Source: Anticarsia gemmatalis (taxonomy: Eukaryota > Arthropoda > Insecta > Lepidoptera > Erebidae). Taken from it: DNA of 64,000 bases. Below are positions 1-13,299 of this stretch, piece after piece (within the stretch, counting starts at the first letter, position 1; each line of letters begins with the position of its first letter). Made by a program: the position numbers and the translations under genes. The notes below the pieces were generated by a model, which was given only the letters and a program-made list of their open reading frames with translations, searched no databases and was not told the DNA's origin. The stretch spans positions 2,914,001 through 2,978,000 of the forward strand of contig NC_134763.1 in the NCBI RefSeq assembly GCF_050436995.1. Direction: 5' to 3'.

Positions 1-1367
1 AGTTCGGGCCCGACGTGACCAACACTTTCCTCACACGAAACAACCTGGACTACATCATACGTAGCCACGAGGTCAAGAACGATGGCTACGAACTCGCTCA
101 TGATGGGAAGTGTATTACTGTGTTTTCTGCGCCTAACTACTGGTAAGTAATGCTAGCAACTACTTTTGCCCTTCTGATGTAAAAATTCTGCTTGTAAAAT
201 TATAAACTACTAGCTTACCGACCTACTACCCGCGACTTCGTCCGCTACCTGAATTTTCCCATGGGAATGCGTCATTTTCCCGGGGTAAAAAGTAGCCTAT
301 GTCCTTTCTCGGGTATCAAAATATCTCCATACCAAATTTCATGCAAATTGGTTTAGTAGTTTAGGCGTGTTTGAGTAGCAGACAGACAGACAGAGTTTCT
401 TTCGCATTTATAATATTATAGTATATAGTATGGATCTCTGTATCAAATGTCAACAAATTCAAATTATTTACTTTTAAAGTTAAATGTAACAAACGTATAT
501 ACATACAGACATCCTCACAAACTTTCGCGTTCATAATATTATCAGTATTGTTGATTGCCCCAGCTTAGTTTAAAAAAAATAGTTTTTATAGTCCGGGTTT
601 AAAATGCGTAGTTAGCTCGCTTTACCGTCACTTAATCGTATTATTTATTTACCGGCTGTTTCCTGCGATTTCCTATTGGTCTTATCATCTTATAGAACGT
701 TAGATAACCTAACTTTTGTCACGTACGTAGAATCATATTCATCCCTTATCAGATTTTATCCAAGTCAAAGGCAATAGTGTCTTTATTTTTGTGCTACTAG
801 TAAAAAAGTTATAACATTTATGATGGTACTTTTTTCAGTGATACAATGGGTAACCTTGGTGCTTTCATCACAATGAACGGCAAAGACTTGAAACCTAACT
901 TCACTACTTATGAAGCAGTGGTAAGTATCACTTAATTATTAAAATGAATTTATATTAGAACATCCTTTATCAGATTACTATGAAAGTCTGACCGAATCTG
1001 TGCAGAAAAGCTAAGCAATTTTAAAGTTGTAATCAATATTTGTTAATACTACATCAAAGCATATTGTTACACAAACACTAAAATATTTTTACCGGGAACT
1101 GCAAAGACATAATAAAAATGCTTCACAGGTCTGTATTGAACACATTTCAATCGACTTAAAAAAAAGAGGATGTCCATAATTCGTGAAGACCTTTTAAAGT
1201 ATTTTAAAATCTACAGAATATCTTGTATTTCTATATATCGTATTCATAATATATTTTCAATGCTTTTTTTTATTAAAGTAATAACGTTATTATTTCTCTT
1301 CCAGCCACACCCCGATGTCAAGCCGATGGCATACGCGAACTCTTTCTTCAGCATGTTGTGTCAGTGA
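1..1367 (+). CDS. PPP5C: Serine/threonine protein phosphatase 5, C-terminal part (partial, three last exons)
   Basis: This is the 3' end of a PPP-family phosphatase gene whose 5' part lies before the window. Exons are 1-142, 839-920 and 1305-1367, with GT-AG introns. The first exon encodes the end of the catalytic domain, including the metal-site segment RSHEV and the family signature FSAPNYC, whose Cys codon is split across intron 1. The last exon ends in a tail with VKPMAYAN, which I recognise from PP5 (PPP5C; PpD3 in flies) rather than PP1, PP2A or calcineurin. PP5 is a cytosolic and nuclear phosphatase with N-terminal TPR repeats that binds Hsp90; the TPR part is not visible here. In the family the C-terminal helix contributes to autoinhibition. 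The stop is TGA at 1365-1367. No clear AATAAA was found just downstream. Family assignment is strong. Confidence 0.93.
207..424 (-). mobile_element. Helitron-like non-autonomous repeat in PP5 intron
   Basis: On the minus strand it begins with an AT-rich TAATATTATAAATGCGAAAG head, then a short (CTGT)n run, then a conserved body, and ends near CTAGTAG. The same body recurs at 48612-48848. It lies within the 143-838 intron. Assignment to a Helitron-like lepidopteran family is from memory of the ends, not from a search. Confidence 0.6.
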
Positions 1368-2547
1368 GTCGCTCCACATAACCGCGCTCCTCCGTCGTAA
1401 CTCACACGTGTCGTGGTAGTGCAATAACAACTCAATACACATTGGTATAGGTGCTATATTAGCGTAACAACGGTATCACATAGGATGTTTTAATTTGGAG
1501 AAACATTTGAATGCAATTTTTTGTTCGTGTCAGTTTCACAAAATATGATTCGCGTATAATTTGGGGAAAAATTTAAGGTTTTTGATAAATTTTAAGAAGA
1601 GCCGTTTATGAGCTGGATCTACAACTATCTCCGTGCTAACTTTAATGAAAATTAGTACATACAGTTGTTTTGTTGTTGATTAATTGTTGTGCAAGTCAAT
1701 TTAGTAATATGTTAAAAACAATTATCCGTACCGTACTACCATGGACCCAAAGCAAATTTTTGAATGTAAATTCAAATAATCATCTAACTAGTCACTGCCG
1801 TGCAGGTCACTTATTAAAAATGCAATTTAGTAATAGAATCAAAAACGACACTGCTTGAAACACGGAGGAGCGCGAAATACACAATAATAGGTATTTTACA
1901 GGGATGTTATGGACTAACCGTTAACTATCGGATATCCGAAATTTTATCCGAAAGTTTCGTATAATTTCGGATAGGAGCAGACTCTATAAATGACACAGGT
2001 TTTTCGGACCGAAACTTCTGAATTAAGCATCTGTAACCTAAATTATCCGTAACCGTATCCGAAACCGATACAATGTTGGTACATTTATATCCGAAATTTC
2101 AGATCCATAGCATCCCTAGTATTTAACAAGACAATACGTTGTATTTTTGAGGAAATGAGCCTATTAAAGGGATTTTCTTTTTAATTTTTATCTTATGAAT
2201 ATGTTGCCGTAGCCTTATTTCCTCAATATGTACTGTAGGTATAGCGAGAAGCAATGTTTTTCGACTGTTGCAACACTACTTGTACATTCTATTTTTAAGT
2301 ACTACGGTCCGTTTCACGATTACCAAGTAAATGTATATAACAATTTTATTGCCAATGCAAAAAATGTGCAATTTCAAAAGAGCGTATGTGTTTTGTTGAT
2401 GTAATGTGACATGTGCCCTTTTGGTATTGATACATATGATTAATAACCTTGCCCGAAAAACTCTCCTTATGTTCTTGTTTTACGACTGGTCGCAATATTT
2501 TAAGGTACGAATGCAGATCCAGGCTAACAATTTGGTTGTCTGCTTAT

Positions 2548-2549
<2 letters not shown>

Positions 2550-2586
<37 letters not shown>

Positions 2587-2784
2587 CAACTCCCGCACTA
2601 AGAATTGCTCTTGTGTCGCGGGGACTTTTACAAACATACAAACAACGGACACAAAGCACAACCAGACCCGAAACAATTATTTGTGGATCGCACAAATAAT
2701 TGTCCCGTGTGGGAATCGAACCCACGACCTCCCGATGCAGTGGTATCGGCGTGGTGACCTAAACCACTGCGCCACGGAGGCAGT
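2550..2784 (-). mobile_element. tRNA-derived SINE, full length, with 30-base A tail
   Basis: Read on the minus strand, the head carries a pol III A box (TGGCGCAGTGG) and a B box (GGTTCGATTCC) as in a tRNA. A non-tRNA body containing ACGGGACAATTATTTG and GACACAAGAGCAATTC follows, then a run of about 30 A (T at 2550-2579 on the plus strand). Copies of the same family are at 52136-52347 and 57938-58020. No clear target-site duplication is visible. The long uninterrupted tail suggests a recent insertion. Confidence 0.85.
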
Positions 2785-2820
2785 CAATTCATTGCCCATT
2801 AACACATTGGGACTTCTAGT

Positions 2821-2859
2821 TAATTGATATGAGTAACCCGCGTTACTAATATCAATTAG
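2821..2859. repeat. Near-perfect hairpin
   Basis: Two arms of about 16 bases, TAATTGATATGAGTAA and its near reverse complement, flank a CCCGCG centre. It sits between the SINE and the mariner-like MITE. It may be the tip of a degraded inverted-repeat element. Confidence 0.5.
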
Positions 2860-2923
2860 ACTCCTAGGAGATGCTTATTTAAAGCGAACGAATAAAGGTC
2901 ATTTATTTTCCTTTAATTACATA

Positions 2924-3110
2924 TAAGGTCGGGGGAAAAGTCTTTTCGCGTTATAGTATGTATGAACTTGTAATAAAATCTTTTCTCTACACAAAAAAGC
3001 TCGATATTTGGGTACCTCACGATCTCATTGAAAGAAACTTTATGAACCGTGTACTCATTTGTGATTCTTGAAGCCAAATAGATTTTATTGCAAGTGTTTC
3101 CCCAACCTAA
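2924..3110. mobile_element. Mariner-derived MITE, copy 1
   Basis: A 187-base element. Its left end reads TAAGGTCGGGGGAAAAGTC and its right end reads TTTCCCCAACCTAATA, so the ends are imperfect inverted repeats beginning at a TA dinucleotide, as in Tc1/mariner elements. A closely similar copy is at 36331-36524, sharing the interior CTCGATATTTGGGTACCTC. There is no transposase coding. Confidence 0.72.
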
Positions 3111-4099
3111 TACATTAAATACTTCACTCTTTGAAAGCTAAATGCTTCTAAGCGCTTCTGCATTCGGGAGACTTTTATTTCTTCAATAACATTCACTTGG
3201 TGCATTATGAAACGAACCAGTTAGTTGTAAAATTATTTTTTCCACGCGCTGTTGTGAATATTTCTGTAAGTACGCGTACTTTTACCGGTCTTTTTCGATG
3301 TTTTTTTTATATAAAATACCGGTACAATTACGTATTTAGGGGCCTTTCTTGCTAACTATAGTTAGTACTCTAGTGGTATTTAAGTACTATTCTACAAAAC
3401 CTTATCTATTATAGGTCACAATAATCTAAAATTAAAAATACATACGTATTATTCAAACGGAAAAAGGCTACAATAATTTTGCAACAGCGCCGATGATTTT
3501 AGTTTCTTTTTAAATGTTATTTTCCAAAAGTTATATATTTTCTCCCCCGCCATTTACACATCACTGAATGATGTCAAAGATTTAATATTTAATGATGAAA
3601 AATGTATATATTTGATACTTTTAATTATAGAAATGGCTCTGAACAAACGGACGTATAAGCTTTGCATTTAGTAACAATCTTACTTTCCACTGACTTTAGG
3701 CATTCGTAGAGTTCACAATAAACTACGGTATATCACAAATACTCTATAACGAAGAACAAAAATGGTGGCACTACATAATACACTCGAGTGCCAATAGATG
3801 GCGGTACTATCGCACTGTCATGGCGGCAAATAGGTTATGCATTTAAGAATATCTGATACTCTATTATTTATGTATTTATTATGTAGAATTACAGGTCAAT
3901 TGTATACTATGTAATAACTTTATATTTAAGAATGGTTAGTTTATTTCGTTTTTTATATAATTTTGTCCGAAACTGCGAATGTCTTAAACGTCTCACAATA
4001 AGTTACCACATTACCTGTCTATCTTACTCGATCATGCATTTTGTTTTACTATTCCATTTGAACTAAAATAATAAGATTACAATTGAAAATCTAGGTTTT

Positions 4100-4400
4100 T
4101 TGTGGTGTGGCAACACTTGCTTTGATTTTGTTAATCCTTCCAGTTTTGCGAAATAATATTTTTACGTAACTGAGTTCTTCCTTTAACTGCCAGTATTTTG
4201 ACTACCGACATTTATACCTTAATATTATCTTAAAGGGATATATAACGAGAAAATCTAGGTATACTCTTATATTAATAAGCGTGTACTTGCAATTATAAAC
4301 TGAACCCAAAACTATACTAATGGGTACATAATTAACATTTTATTAGATTTTTTTATGGGAAAAATACATTCAATAGCCAAGTGTTGCCACACCAAATATA
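4100..4400. repeat. Possible inverted-repeat element
   Basis: GGTGTGGCAACACTTG near 4106 is matched by its reverse complement CAAGTGTTGCCACACC near 4379. A spacing of about 260 bases fits a small MITE, but no target-site duplication was identified. Confidence 0.35.
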
Positions 4401-6031
4401 ATAATTTTTAATCGAACTAAATAGCATAATGATATAATGAAATTAATACTTACGAATTATAACGACCAACGTTGGTTAAAACTTAGCTTTATAATAAGAG
4501 TATGTACACAATAGACGGAGGAAACAAACTTTGGGTAATTTTGTTGCACAAATATGTACCTTATGCGGGCTATTTTAAAATCTATATCATAATGGCAAGA
4601 GTTTTGTGTCTAAATTTACAAATACATGTTCTTGAGGAAGCCCATACATTGAATATACATACTATACACTTTCAATTTGCTGGTCAAATGTCTAAAAATA
4701 ATGAATTTGATATTCTTATTTGTAACTGGCAACTTTACTGTCTGTATCCGGTTAAATGGCAACACTGGTAACAAAGCTTATAGCGCACTGTTTAGTACAA
4801 GATTTTGACTCTAATCCCAAACTAAGCGATTTTTTTGTTGAAATGAGATCGATCTGTAGTCTATTTTAAGCCTTGCTTGCCAAACTTTTATAAGCATATG
4901 GTTACATAATTGTGCAATAATATTACTTCAAATGGTTAGTATAAGAAGAGCTTGTGAAAGCACTGCCTCACGGCTTTACGCAATGTGTATTGATACTCCT
5001 GTGTGCACATGACTTAACTTTTGTTTTGGTGGCCGATGTTTGAAAGCAAAATTTTATTATGAACATCTCATTCAAGTGACTTTCAATAATATAAGTATCA
5101 AACACTCAATGCAATGGAACCGACAGTGTGTAATATTATGCGAAAACAATCGTATTACGCATGTGGACTATGAGCTACGAAGTATGCTATGGTTAAAGAG
5201 AACATTTAAGTGTAATGCTAATCCAACAATTTTTTGTCACGAATCGATATGGTCATAATCTGATTTATTGATCATTGTCGTAGTAAAACGGGATATTATG
5301 CTTTTAAAGGCGAAATATGGCTTGGATATTTGTGAAACAACTACGTGTCAAATGACGTCACACCTATCAAAATGTTTTGTTTTTTAAAAGCAAAGGCAAC
5401 AAGCATTCAGCCACCAAAACAAACAGCCGGGTAAAGAATGCTCAAAAGCATAAGTTTTATATTTAAAACTAGATAATAAATTAATTATGTTGTAATGTAT
5501 AGCAGTCAGGGAATATGGCGAGATGACTCGTTGGTGCGATATGTATGTTCGTTCAGGATTGCGTTGCCAGCATATCAGATGATGTAGATAGGTTTTGGTG
5601 TTGACTTTAATAAAATTGTTAAATTTGTATTGTTTGTGTTTTATTTATAGATTTTATTACCCTGTAGTTATTTACGTGTAAAATGTGCAGCCAGACGTCG
5701 TGTGTGAGAGACAGAAATGTTTGAAAACATCTGTTTTTCTTGGCCCGCTGGGGCAGAAAACGACATGACCAGCAAGAATTTAGTTGCAAGACCGCATTTA
5801 AAAGCTTTTCAAAGCACAAAGATCCCCACTTTCAATTAGACAGTCACAGATAACTTCTTGAAAGAAATCACAATAATTATATCTGGGCCAACTATTCGAA
5901 CCTTTAACTTCTGCCTTTGTCTTATATACTTACTTCCGATACGTCACAGGGGCAGTTGTTAAAGATGAATGATATATGCCGGAATAAAAATAGTAATCAA
6001 ATCAAATAAAAATTCAACCACCAAAAAACCA

Positions 6032-6037
6032 TTTATT
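6032..6037 (-). terminator. Polyadenylation signal AATAAA
   Basis: An AATAAA hexamer on the minus strand, 16 bases downstream of the stop codon of the 6053-9303 gene. It is the only such hexamer close to the stop. Confidence 0.6.
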
Positions 6038-6052
6038 ATACAATTGCGCTAT

Positions 6053-9000
6053 CTACGAAGGTACGAGTTGTGTGAGCATCTTGACGACTGTTTTCTTATC
6101 GAGCTTGCACTTAGCGTACAGCGAGTGACAGTCAGCGTCGAGGGAACGGCCCGCTGACACCGCCTCGAAGACTGGGGTACCGTCTAACATGCGGTGCACT
6201 AGCGAATTACTGGAAAGCAAATAATATCTTTATAAGTAACTAGCAACAACTCGTGAATTTGTCCGCGTAAAAAGACTTCAAAGAGTAAAAAGCATTAAGA
6301 GACATTTTATCAAAATCCATTCAGTATTTTATGCGTGAAAAAGTAACAAACATGCTTAATTGCTTACATCCATATTCTGAAACTAACACATTAATCGGAT
6401 TCACAGTAGGTATACCAAGCAGGTGTATTTGCGTGTTAATTGTAACACCCTTATTTAAGGATAGATTCAATCAACATTAAGAGATGCCATTCTCTTTACT
6501 CGATACGATGTCTACTATACTCAAATCATTGTAATAAAGATATTAGCCCTAGTAGGCAACAGCTGAGAAGTGCACACTGTCAGAGCAAAAGGAGTTGCTC
6601 AGATTATTCTAGGGATGAGCCAGTACTGTCTTTTGAACACATTCCTTGATGAACTTGCCAATTTAATAATTTCTTTAAATTCTACATTCCTTTAAAGAAA
6701 TAGTCTATTGTTGAAGTAGTAAAGGTATGTTTTAAAACTCACTTGGATAAAGAAGAGAGTAACGCATCGAAATCGGTTGCGTTCCCACTGATCATGTTCT
6801 CATTGGCAAGCTGCACGTAGGAGCAAGCGAGGCGCTGCATGCACGCGGTCGAGTCCACGTTGTATCGGCTCAGCATCTCGTCGATCTTGCCGAACATCTC
6901 CGATACTTGGCTGAAGTCTGTCTCTAAACCTGGGATAAGAAGATGATGTTTAATAATTAATATTTTTTCCTTAAGATAGGTAGGTACGTAAGGCCGGTTC
7001 TAATAATTCGATATAGGTAAGTGAATCCAACAGACCCAAAATGAGTACGAAACGGGTTTAGGTAGGTAGTACTACAATTTAAATATTTAAGTTATTGTTA
7101 AAATATAAAATTGCGTAAATAATTAAACTATCTGTACACCTGTGGCATTCATAGCAACTTTTACCAGCTTACAATTAAACGACATCTAACTTAAGGTTTT
7201 TATTCCTGTATATTTTAAGGTGTTAAATAATACCATAGTAGTTTCAGTCTACTTACTCCTTCCATATCCACCTCCATAACTGTAGGACAGCGCGTGTATG
7301 ATCTTTGGCAAGATGATGACAGCTCCGAATCCCAGAATGGAACCTATCAACACTCCTCCCAGGTCTATCTTCACTGGCCCGTAGAGTCCTGGAGCCGTGC
7401 TGCCGTAACCACCCTGGAAATACATAATATTAATATGATGTAATTTTTCTCACATATAGAAGAATAGGTACTTAGCTATACCTACTTTCAGACTCCATTA
7501 ATTCATTACAAAACCGCATTTTGTTATGGGAGTACGCTTTCTCCCTTATCGATCTTTCGTATGCTAACCAATATTTATCTATCAATCACTAAATATATTG
7601 AGTAATTAACTGATACTATCGAAAAACAAATTAATCGTAAGTACCACAATAATATTCTGAATACAATCTGATGACAATGACTGTACCTTAAAATCGACAC
7701 AACCTGCCAAAAAATATGTGTAGCAAATGCACTCTAGCATTCTGATGACATTTTGATTGCATCCACCTGCTTACGCCAATTCATAAGAGACATAGCTTTT
7801 CTTTTGGCGGCGCAATTTGGTTGCAAATGACTTGCACGTGCAATGATTTGTTTCTTTCAAAGAATGAATTTAAACTTTTTTCGCGTCAATATTCTGCATT
7901 TATCCAAATAAGTAGGTACCTAATTCCAGGAATTAAACTCCCTTACATTTTTTGTAGGTGGTCGTAGCTATCTTCAATTAGAAGTCAGTTGCCCCACGTA
8001 ATTAGTTTGGTCAAAGTATGACAAAAGGCTCAAGACACGTACACCGACAATTCAAATTATTAAAATAGAACTAAGTCGTTATTACAAGATAAATCCTACC
8101 TGTACCTAAAGCTTGACCACTAATCTAACCAACGGAAGAAATTTTATGATCGATCCAAATCAGTTAACAACTCTGAACAACCATATTGTTATAAATATTT
8201 TATTAGACTCATTGTCGTGCTTGGCTGCTTCTAAAATGTCTCAATTTCATTGTCTTCGGCACATCATATAGCAGCCAGCCGAGCGTAGAAAATATCTTTA
8301 TGAGTTCTTACAAGGATCTGGCAGATACTCGAACGTCAGATATACCTACTTATCTGCACATTTTTTTAAAATATAATTTAGATTCAATTTGATCGTGATA
8401 GCATCCAACATCAATCGTTTGAGTGGTAAAAGATTTTCTATTGCAATGTCTCCGTTTAATTACATTTACCTATCGAAAATATGAATAAGTATCACGTGGT
8501 ATTACATAACGATGTTAAAACTCCCTGGAGTAGGTAGCTACCTAGTAGTACCTAGTGCTACTCTTCGAACTCCGGAATACGTACGAATGCCTTTTGAATT
8601 ATACATTAAAAATACTCAGATTCCCTTGATGACACGTGCAAGTAGGTACTAAGTGTACCCACAGAAATAAAATTCATGAACTCACCCCGGTCCCACCGAA
8701 GGACGATACTCCAAATCTCTGGGTCCTGTCAGCTTGGTTGTCCCTCTCCTTCTCAACCCTGGCTGATGGCTCCGCCAACTGGTCCTCAGTGCGCAGGAAA
8801 CTTGGCATGAAGCCTCTGAAATCAAAACTGATTTAGGTTAAAATAATGAAATACCTAATTCTTAACAGGAACAACAAACTGTTGGTAGGTGTCTCCACTC
8901 TCTGTCGTATTAAAATCTAAGTGTTTGATCCTTTTGAACATTTAATTGCTTTAAACATTTCGTTTACATAACAAACAAATCCCTATTCATCTTTATACTT

Positions 9001-9303
9001 AAGCTTGAGTAAAACGGGATACCCCAGCAACACAGACGTTTAACGTCACCGAAATGTTTGAACCAGTGACGGCAGTGGCTTATTTTACTCCGCACTTAAG
9101 ACTTTTGGATTAGAAATTTTAGTGTGGGCCGCCCCTTCCGCCCCACGTTTAGTCCACCACTTGTTTGTACTACCCTTTTAAACACCCAGGACTATTAATT
9201 CAGGTACAAACACAAAAAATGCCTCTTACCCATCATTCCTGTACTCCGCGGCAACCAGCCCCAAGCACACCGCTACCACCACAAAGAAAATCTTAGAACC
9301 CAT
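6053..9303 (-). CDS. Uncharacterised secreted/membrane protein with two Cys pairs (paralog A, 234 aa)
   Basis: Five exons on the minus strand: 9303-9230, 8815-8686, 7413-7257, 6929-6743 and 6209-6053. All have GT-AG introns and consistent phases. The product starts with a clear signal peptide (MGSKIFFVVVAVCLG, cleavage probably after VAA). A charged stretch follows, then a Gly/Tyr-rich segment enclosing one strongly hydrophobic helix (GVLIGSILGFGAVIILP). The C-terminal half holds two cysteine pairs, C-x5-C (CMQRLAC) and C-x6-C (CHSLYAKC). A splice junction falls in the same place and phase as in the plus-strand gene at 13471-21415, with an Asn-Asn at the junction in both, so the two are paralogs arranged head to head. 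I recognise this as an insect-type single-pass or secreted protein but know no function for it. Confidence in structure is high; the function is unknown. Confidence 0.85.
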
Positions 9304-11581
9304 CGTACCCGTCTCTTGAAAATGACTGCCGACTTCCAATTCCGTATACGTCTATATACAGGGCGTTCCAAAGCATGCTTCAAGACAATAACATGGGGAA
9401 ACACGATTGTCACATGTGGTCTACATTGCATAATACTTTTACACAGCGTCACGGTCTTGGACCGATTCTATCTTAGTAGGAAGCTGATCAGTTAATTCCC
9501 TAGTGACTTACTTATGGCTTCCTGGTTTCTCTGAGTAGGAAGTTTGTAGTTCACTTCAGAATTCTTGGTGAGGAACTTAGAACAGACTTCTTAGGGATTT
9601 CGTTTTACTTGTTGTCTGCAATAGTTTACATGGCAAGAGGCTTTAGGTTAAGCAGTGTTTTCAAATTCGAATTCAGATACCAACATTATAATTGAGTATT
9701 AATTTGGTAAAAATGTCTTATCCATTTTTTTACTTACGACTCCCGTTAACTGACAACATTTTTTCTAAATGTTGGTTTTGAACGTTTGAAAAAAAATATG
9801 CTGTTATAAAAATCTACAGTGTGTTTTAGTTTGCAATAGGTATAGGTCCATTGTCCGGGAACTTGTATGTGAGTAAATTAACTACAGGCAATCTACATTC
9901 ATAAACCATAAAATATATAGGCGAATTTACTCTAACAGAACCTGAAAACATCCTGTAGTCTGACATAGCACATAATATCTATAGGAAAACACTGGATTTC
10001 TCTATGTAAAATACTTTACTTACATAAATCACTCCGCATTATAATTTAACCTTAAATACTGAAGAAACCTGAAATGTATATAAATCAATGATCTATGAAT
10101 CTAATATTTCTATAAATTCTCTCTACCAATCTAGAACTCAGCATTTCCAAAATCCCTCAAGCCTATACATACCTACATACGTAAGTGGTAGGTACCTACG
10201 TAAAAGAAATTGACGATATGTTACATTCAGAGCGTGAAAAGCGCACATTGTTGTCACCAGCGCACGCGCATTCAAGATCAACTGCCGCCTACGACTTGTT
10301 GCGACATCATTATAACACGCCGCTGATGAAATTTTATTATTATTTTTTCAGTTATTTACATACATAAAACCACGTCTGTTATACCTGAAGGTGTAGGTAA
10401 AGGTGTAATATTATATAATATCTACGTTTCGCCATTGACAACAATAGTCCTTGTATGTAATAAGGAACGAATTTATTTGTTTTATTACTAAAATCACTTG
10501 GACTCAAAGCCTGATCCCTCTCTCGTTCGAAGACCCTTGCCCAGAAGTGGGACAGTAACGGGCTAAAAAATAAAAAAAAATGAGATACCTTTACCCCACA
10601 AATGGAAATCAGTAGTCTTGATCGGGAATCAAACCCACTACATGCGGAACGGAAATATCTAGATAGAAAACTACATATTGACATTCTTAATTATCTACTT
10701 GGCGTTGTGGCGCAATCACATGTAAAATGTCTCAGTTATGCCATACATGTTTACGACCATATAAATGTTCCGCACTCCAAATTGAAACAATGCCCAAAAA
10801 CAATACCATTGTTTAGTATTTCGGACATCAAAGTCATTGTCCGATTGCAAAATGTGTGATCTTAATGGTATTATTATATTTTAAAGTCAGTCAGCTTTGG
10901 ACCATGGACGGTGCAACTTGCAGCAAAGAAAAGTACCAAATTACAAACTCTACTCTTGCTAATTAATTAACTGTTTTCTAGTTTTTCTTGCAAAAATGGC
11001 TACTTAGGGCATCAGCATTATTAGAAGATTGGGCACTCACTGAAAGGTGATGTTATGCTGCCTTCCCTTGACGCGGAGAAAGGCCATGGTGCGAAGAAAC
11101 GGATAAATTATATGAATAGGAGTGCTAAAAAATTTCCGTTCCTTTTAGTGGTTCCAACCGATTGCTTATTATTTCCACGTTTCTCCACACCACAGCCTTG
11201 CTCAACGTCAATGGACAGGCAGCTGATCGGTATCCCAGAAGCGAACTATTGAGCGCCAACTTGTTAACGGATTCACGAACCATGGTTTGATCTGACAGGG
11301 AAGACTCCAATCAAATGCATCATTGGCTCGAGGCTTCGAGAGCTTACTTCAGTCTTTTCAACAACATAAAAAAGGTTGCGTACTTTTTATTCGCATTTTT
11401 TTTTTGCTAAGAGACGTCTACCTGTCTCCATAAATATTATTATGTTCAAACAATACACGGAAACTTTATGCATCCATAGTACATTTGATTTTCCACACTA
11501 TTTAACGTTTGTTGTGGCAAAATGGCGACAAACGCGGGAACGAGTTGGCCCGAGAATCACGGATTATTGCCAGAATAGAAA
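9304..11581. other. Divergent intergenic region between the two paralogs
   Basis: About 2.3 kb that must contain the promoters of the minus gene at 6053-9303 and the plus cassette at 11582. It also carries a fragment of dispersed repeat (10379-10640) ending in the tRNA-like motif GGGAATCAAACCC. Short open frames here look like chance. The stretch 11430-11580 is conserved in the second cassette (see 13300-13470). Confidence 0.6.
10379..10640 (-). repeat. Dispersed SINE-like repeat fragments
   Basis: 10379-10450 contains a TACGTTTCGCCATTGACAA-type segment shared with 41440-41640 and 43745-43865. 10500-10570 carries the GCCCAGAAGTGGGACAGTAA tail also seen at 34210-34240. A B-box-like GATCGGGAATCAAACCC follows. 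It looks like a mosaic of two old SINE families. Confidence 0.5.
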
Positions 11582-12220
11582 ATGTTAAAAGTGTTTATTT
11601 TTATTTTTTGTGTGGTATTATTTGTGAGAGGAGATAAAGAGAGTAAGAAGAAGGAAAAGAAGTTGCCGAAACTATTTTCCTTTGATGTGGACGACGAGGA
11701 TGTGTCCGTAAGTGTTTTTTACTTCTCTATTTCTTGAGCTGTGGAAATCTAATGAGAAAATTTCTTAAATTATGGGTACTTTAAGAGATGTATGTACGAA
11801 TATAAACTACGGAGTTCTTGGTATTTTGACTTAAATAAAAGTCGGTGAGCTTTCTAAGCGACATCTTTTTGAAAACTATGTGTGGAATGCTTTCATCTTT
11901 AAGTAAAAATTGTGTTAGTACAATTCTAGGGACCATGACTATTTTGGAACCAAAAGTAGTTTATCCTAATCTTCTCAGCTCTTGCGGGGCCTCTTTGATC
12001 AAAGATCCGTGACATTAGGCTAATTCGTCTTCTTTCACTTTCGCCTCTGGCTTTACTTCGTCAGTTCTAAGTATACTTGTAGTGTACTTTTGTTACTATA
12101 GTAATATAATTTAATTCTGTAATTTAACTTTAATTCCAGATTGAGTTGGAGTTTTCAATACCTTTTATCAAAATACCGGTGAAGAAGACTCTTAATGCAG
12201 CAAATGGAAATGAAGCAGGG
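11582..12220 (+). CDS. Duplicated first-two-exon cassette of the paralog B gene (alternative 5' end or orphan copy)
   Basis: Exon 1 is 11582-11707 (42 codons, signal peptide MLKVFIFIFCVVLFVRG, then a Lys-rich stretch and LFSFDV). Exon 2 is 12140-12220 (27 codons, containing IPFIKIPVKKT). Both end in phase 0 before GTAAGT. No matching third exon lies between 12221 and 13300, but the next exon in phase on this strand is 14504-14636, used by the second cassette. The cassette and its upstream DNA are a tandem duplicate of 13300-14091: the bases around ACACGGAAACTT and AAAATGGCG match, as do the start codon context and both splice sites. The simplest reading is alternative promoters and first exons feeding shared 3' exons, which would give 223 residues by either route. 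A dead duplicate is the other possibility. Intact frames and splice sites favour use. Confidence 0.7.
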
Positions 12221-13299
12221 GTAAGTTATTGTAAATTTGTTATTTGTGTTGATAGCAGCGAGAAGAAAGTGGACTTCTTAAGCTCTTACATATTTTCTTT
12301 TCGCTACTAGTCATCTTCAGTTTAAAAAGGTTTTCTTATGTTCAAAATGGCTTCCTTCTCATAGTTTCTTTAAATTTTATAGAAACTTTCGATTTTGTAA
12401 TAGTTTATTTTACTGTTTCTTAGATATTTTTTTCCGTAGATAAGAGACTTTCAGGAAGACACAATTGACTATGACAAAATTTGTGTAACCGACTAACGAT
12501 TTATCTCTCTTTTTCTTGTTCATTAGTGGATGTACCATCTAAAACTAAACTAAAACTTGATTGCCAACATATTTATAGGAAAACAACCGTCCATTAATAC
12601 GGTGAAAACCGTGAAAGTCAAGCAATAATCAACGTTTGTATTATTAAGCGTCATTACGCCTAATGTTAGAATTTAAGCGGCCAATCTTACATGAGACATC
12701 ATGCTAACCATTACCGTGAAAACTGTACAAATTGGCGGGCGAAACATACAGATACGGTAATGTTTAGAATAGGAAGAAATATGGCTATAATAGAAGTAAT
12801 AGCATATTATTTTAGCGTTACGTTTTTCCTGGAAACTATTAAAATAAAGATTTGAATCTAGATTTAAAGTATATTGTCCGTTAGAAATGGCTAAACGTTG
12901 GTTAGTTTCCTTGGAAGTGTAAAGTCAAATTTTGCTTAACACACTAACGTTTTAATATGACAATTTGAAGGCTCAATGATTAAGGTTGTTGTGTTTGTCT
13001 AATACTGCCACATTCAAATGCACATATTGAAATGGACATATTGACTTTTTATAAGAAACTATGGATGAAGAAAGAGATATTGTATAGCGTCGATCTCTCC
13101 AAAATAAAATTGTAAAGACATCAATCCCAGATTAAATTTATAGGTCCAATGATACAAACACTATTCTTCATACAAAGTCTTCTAACAAACTTCTGTACCT
13201 AAGGATTTATAATTGTTTTTCTCGAGGCTTACGTAAATACAAAGAAAGTACTTGTCTATCCTTTCTCTGGTCACATCTCGCAATTTTGCGACTCGTAAG

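Larger units (their letters stand above)
1368..6052. other. Spacer between PP5 and the first membrane-protein gene; no convincing gene
   Basis: AT-rich, with only short random-looking open frames. It contains a full SINE (2550-2784), a small hairpin (2821-2859), a mariner-derived MITE (2924-3110) and a pair of inverted 16-base sequences about 260 bases apart (4106-4121 and 4379-4394). Nothing else is recognisable. PP5 3' UTR sequence probably occupies the first several hundred bases. Confidence 0.6.

Noticed and set aside
2406..2725. Open frames with poly-Phe or poly-Lys stretches
   Set aside because: Produced by the 30-base T run of the SINE tail.
2700..2784. Apparent tRNA gene on the minus strand
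   Set aside because: The A and B boxes are present, but a non-tRNA body and poly(A) tail follow and similar copies occur elsewhere, so it is a SINE head.
10602..10859. 85-codon plus-strand open frame
   Set aside because: It begins inside a SINE-like fragment and shows no domain.
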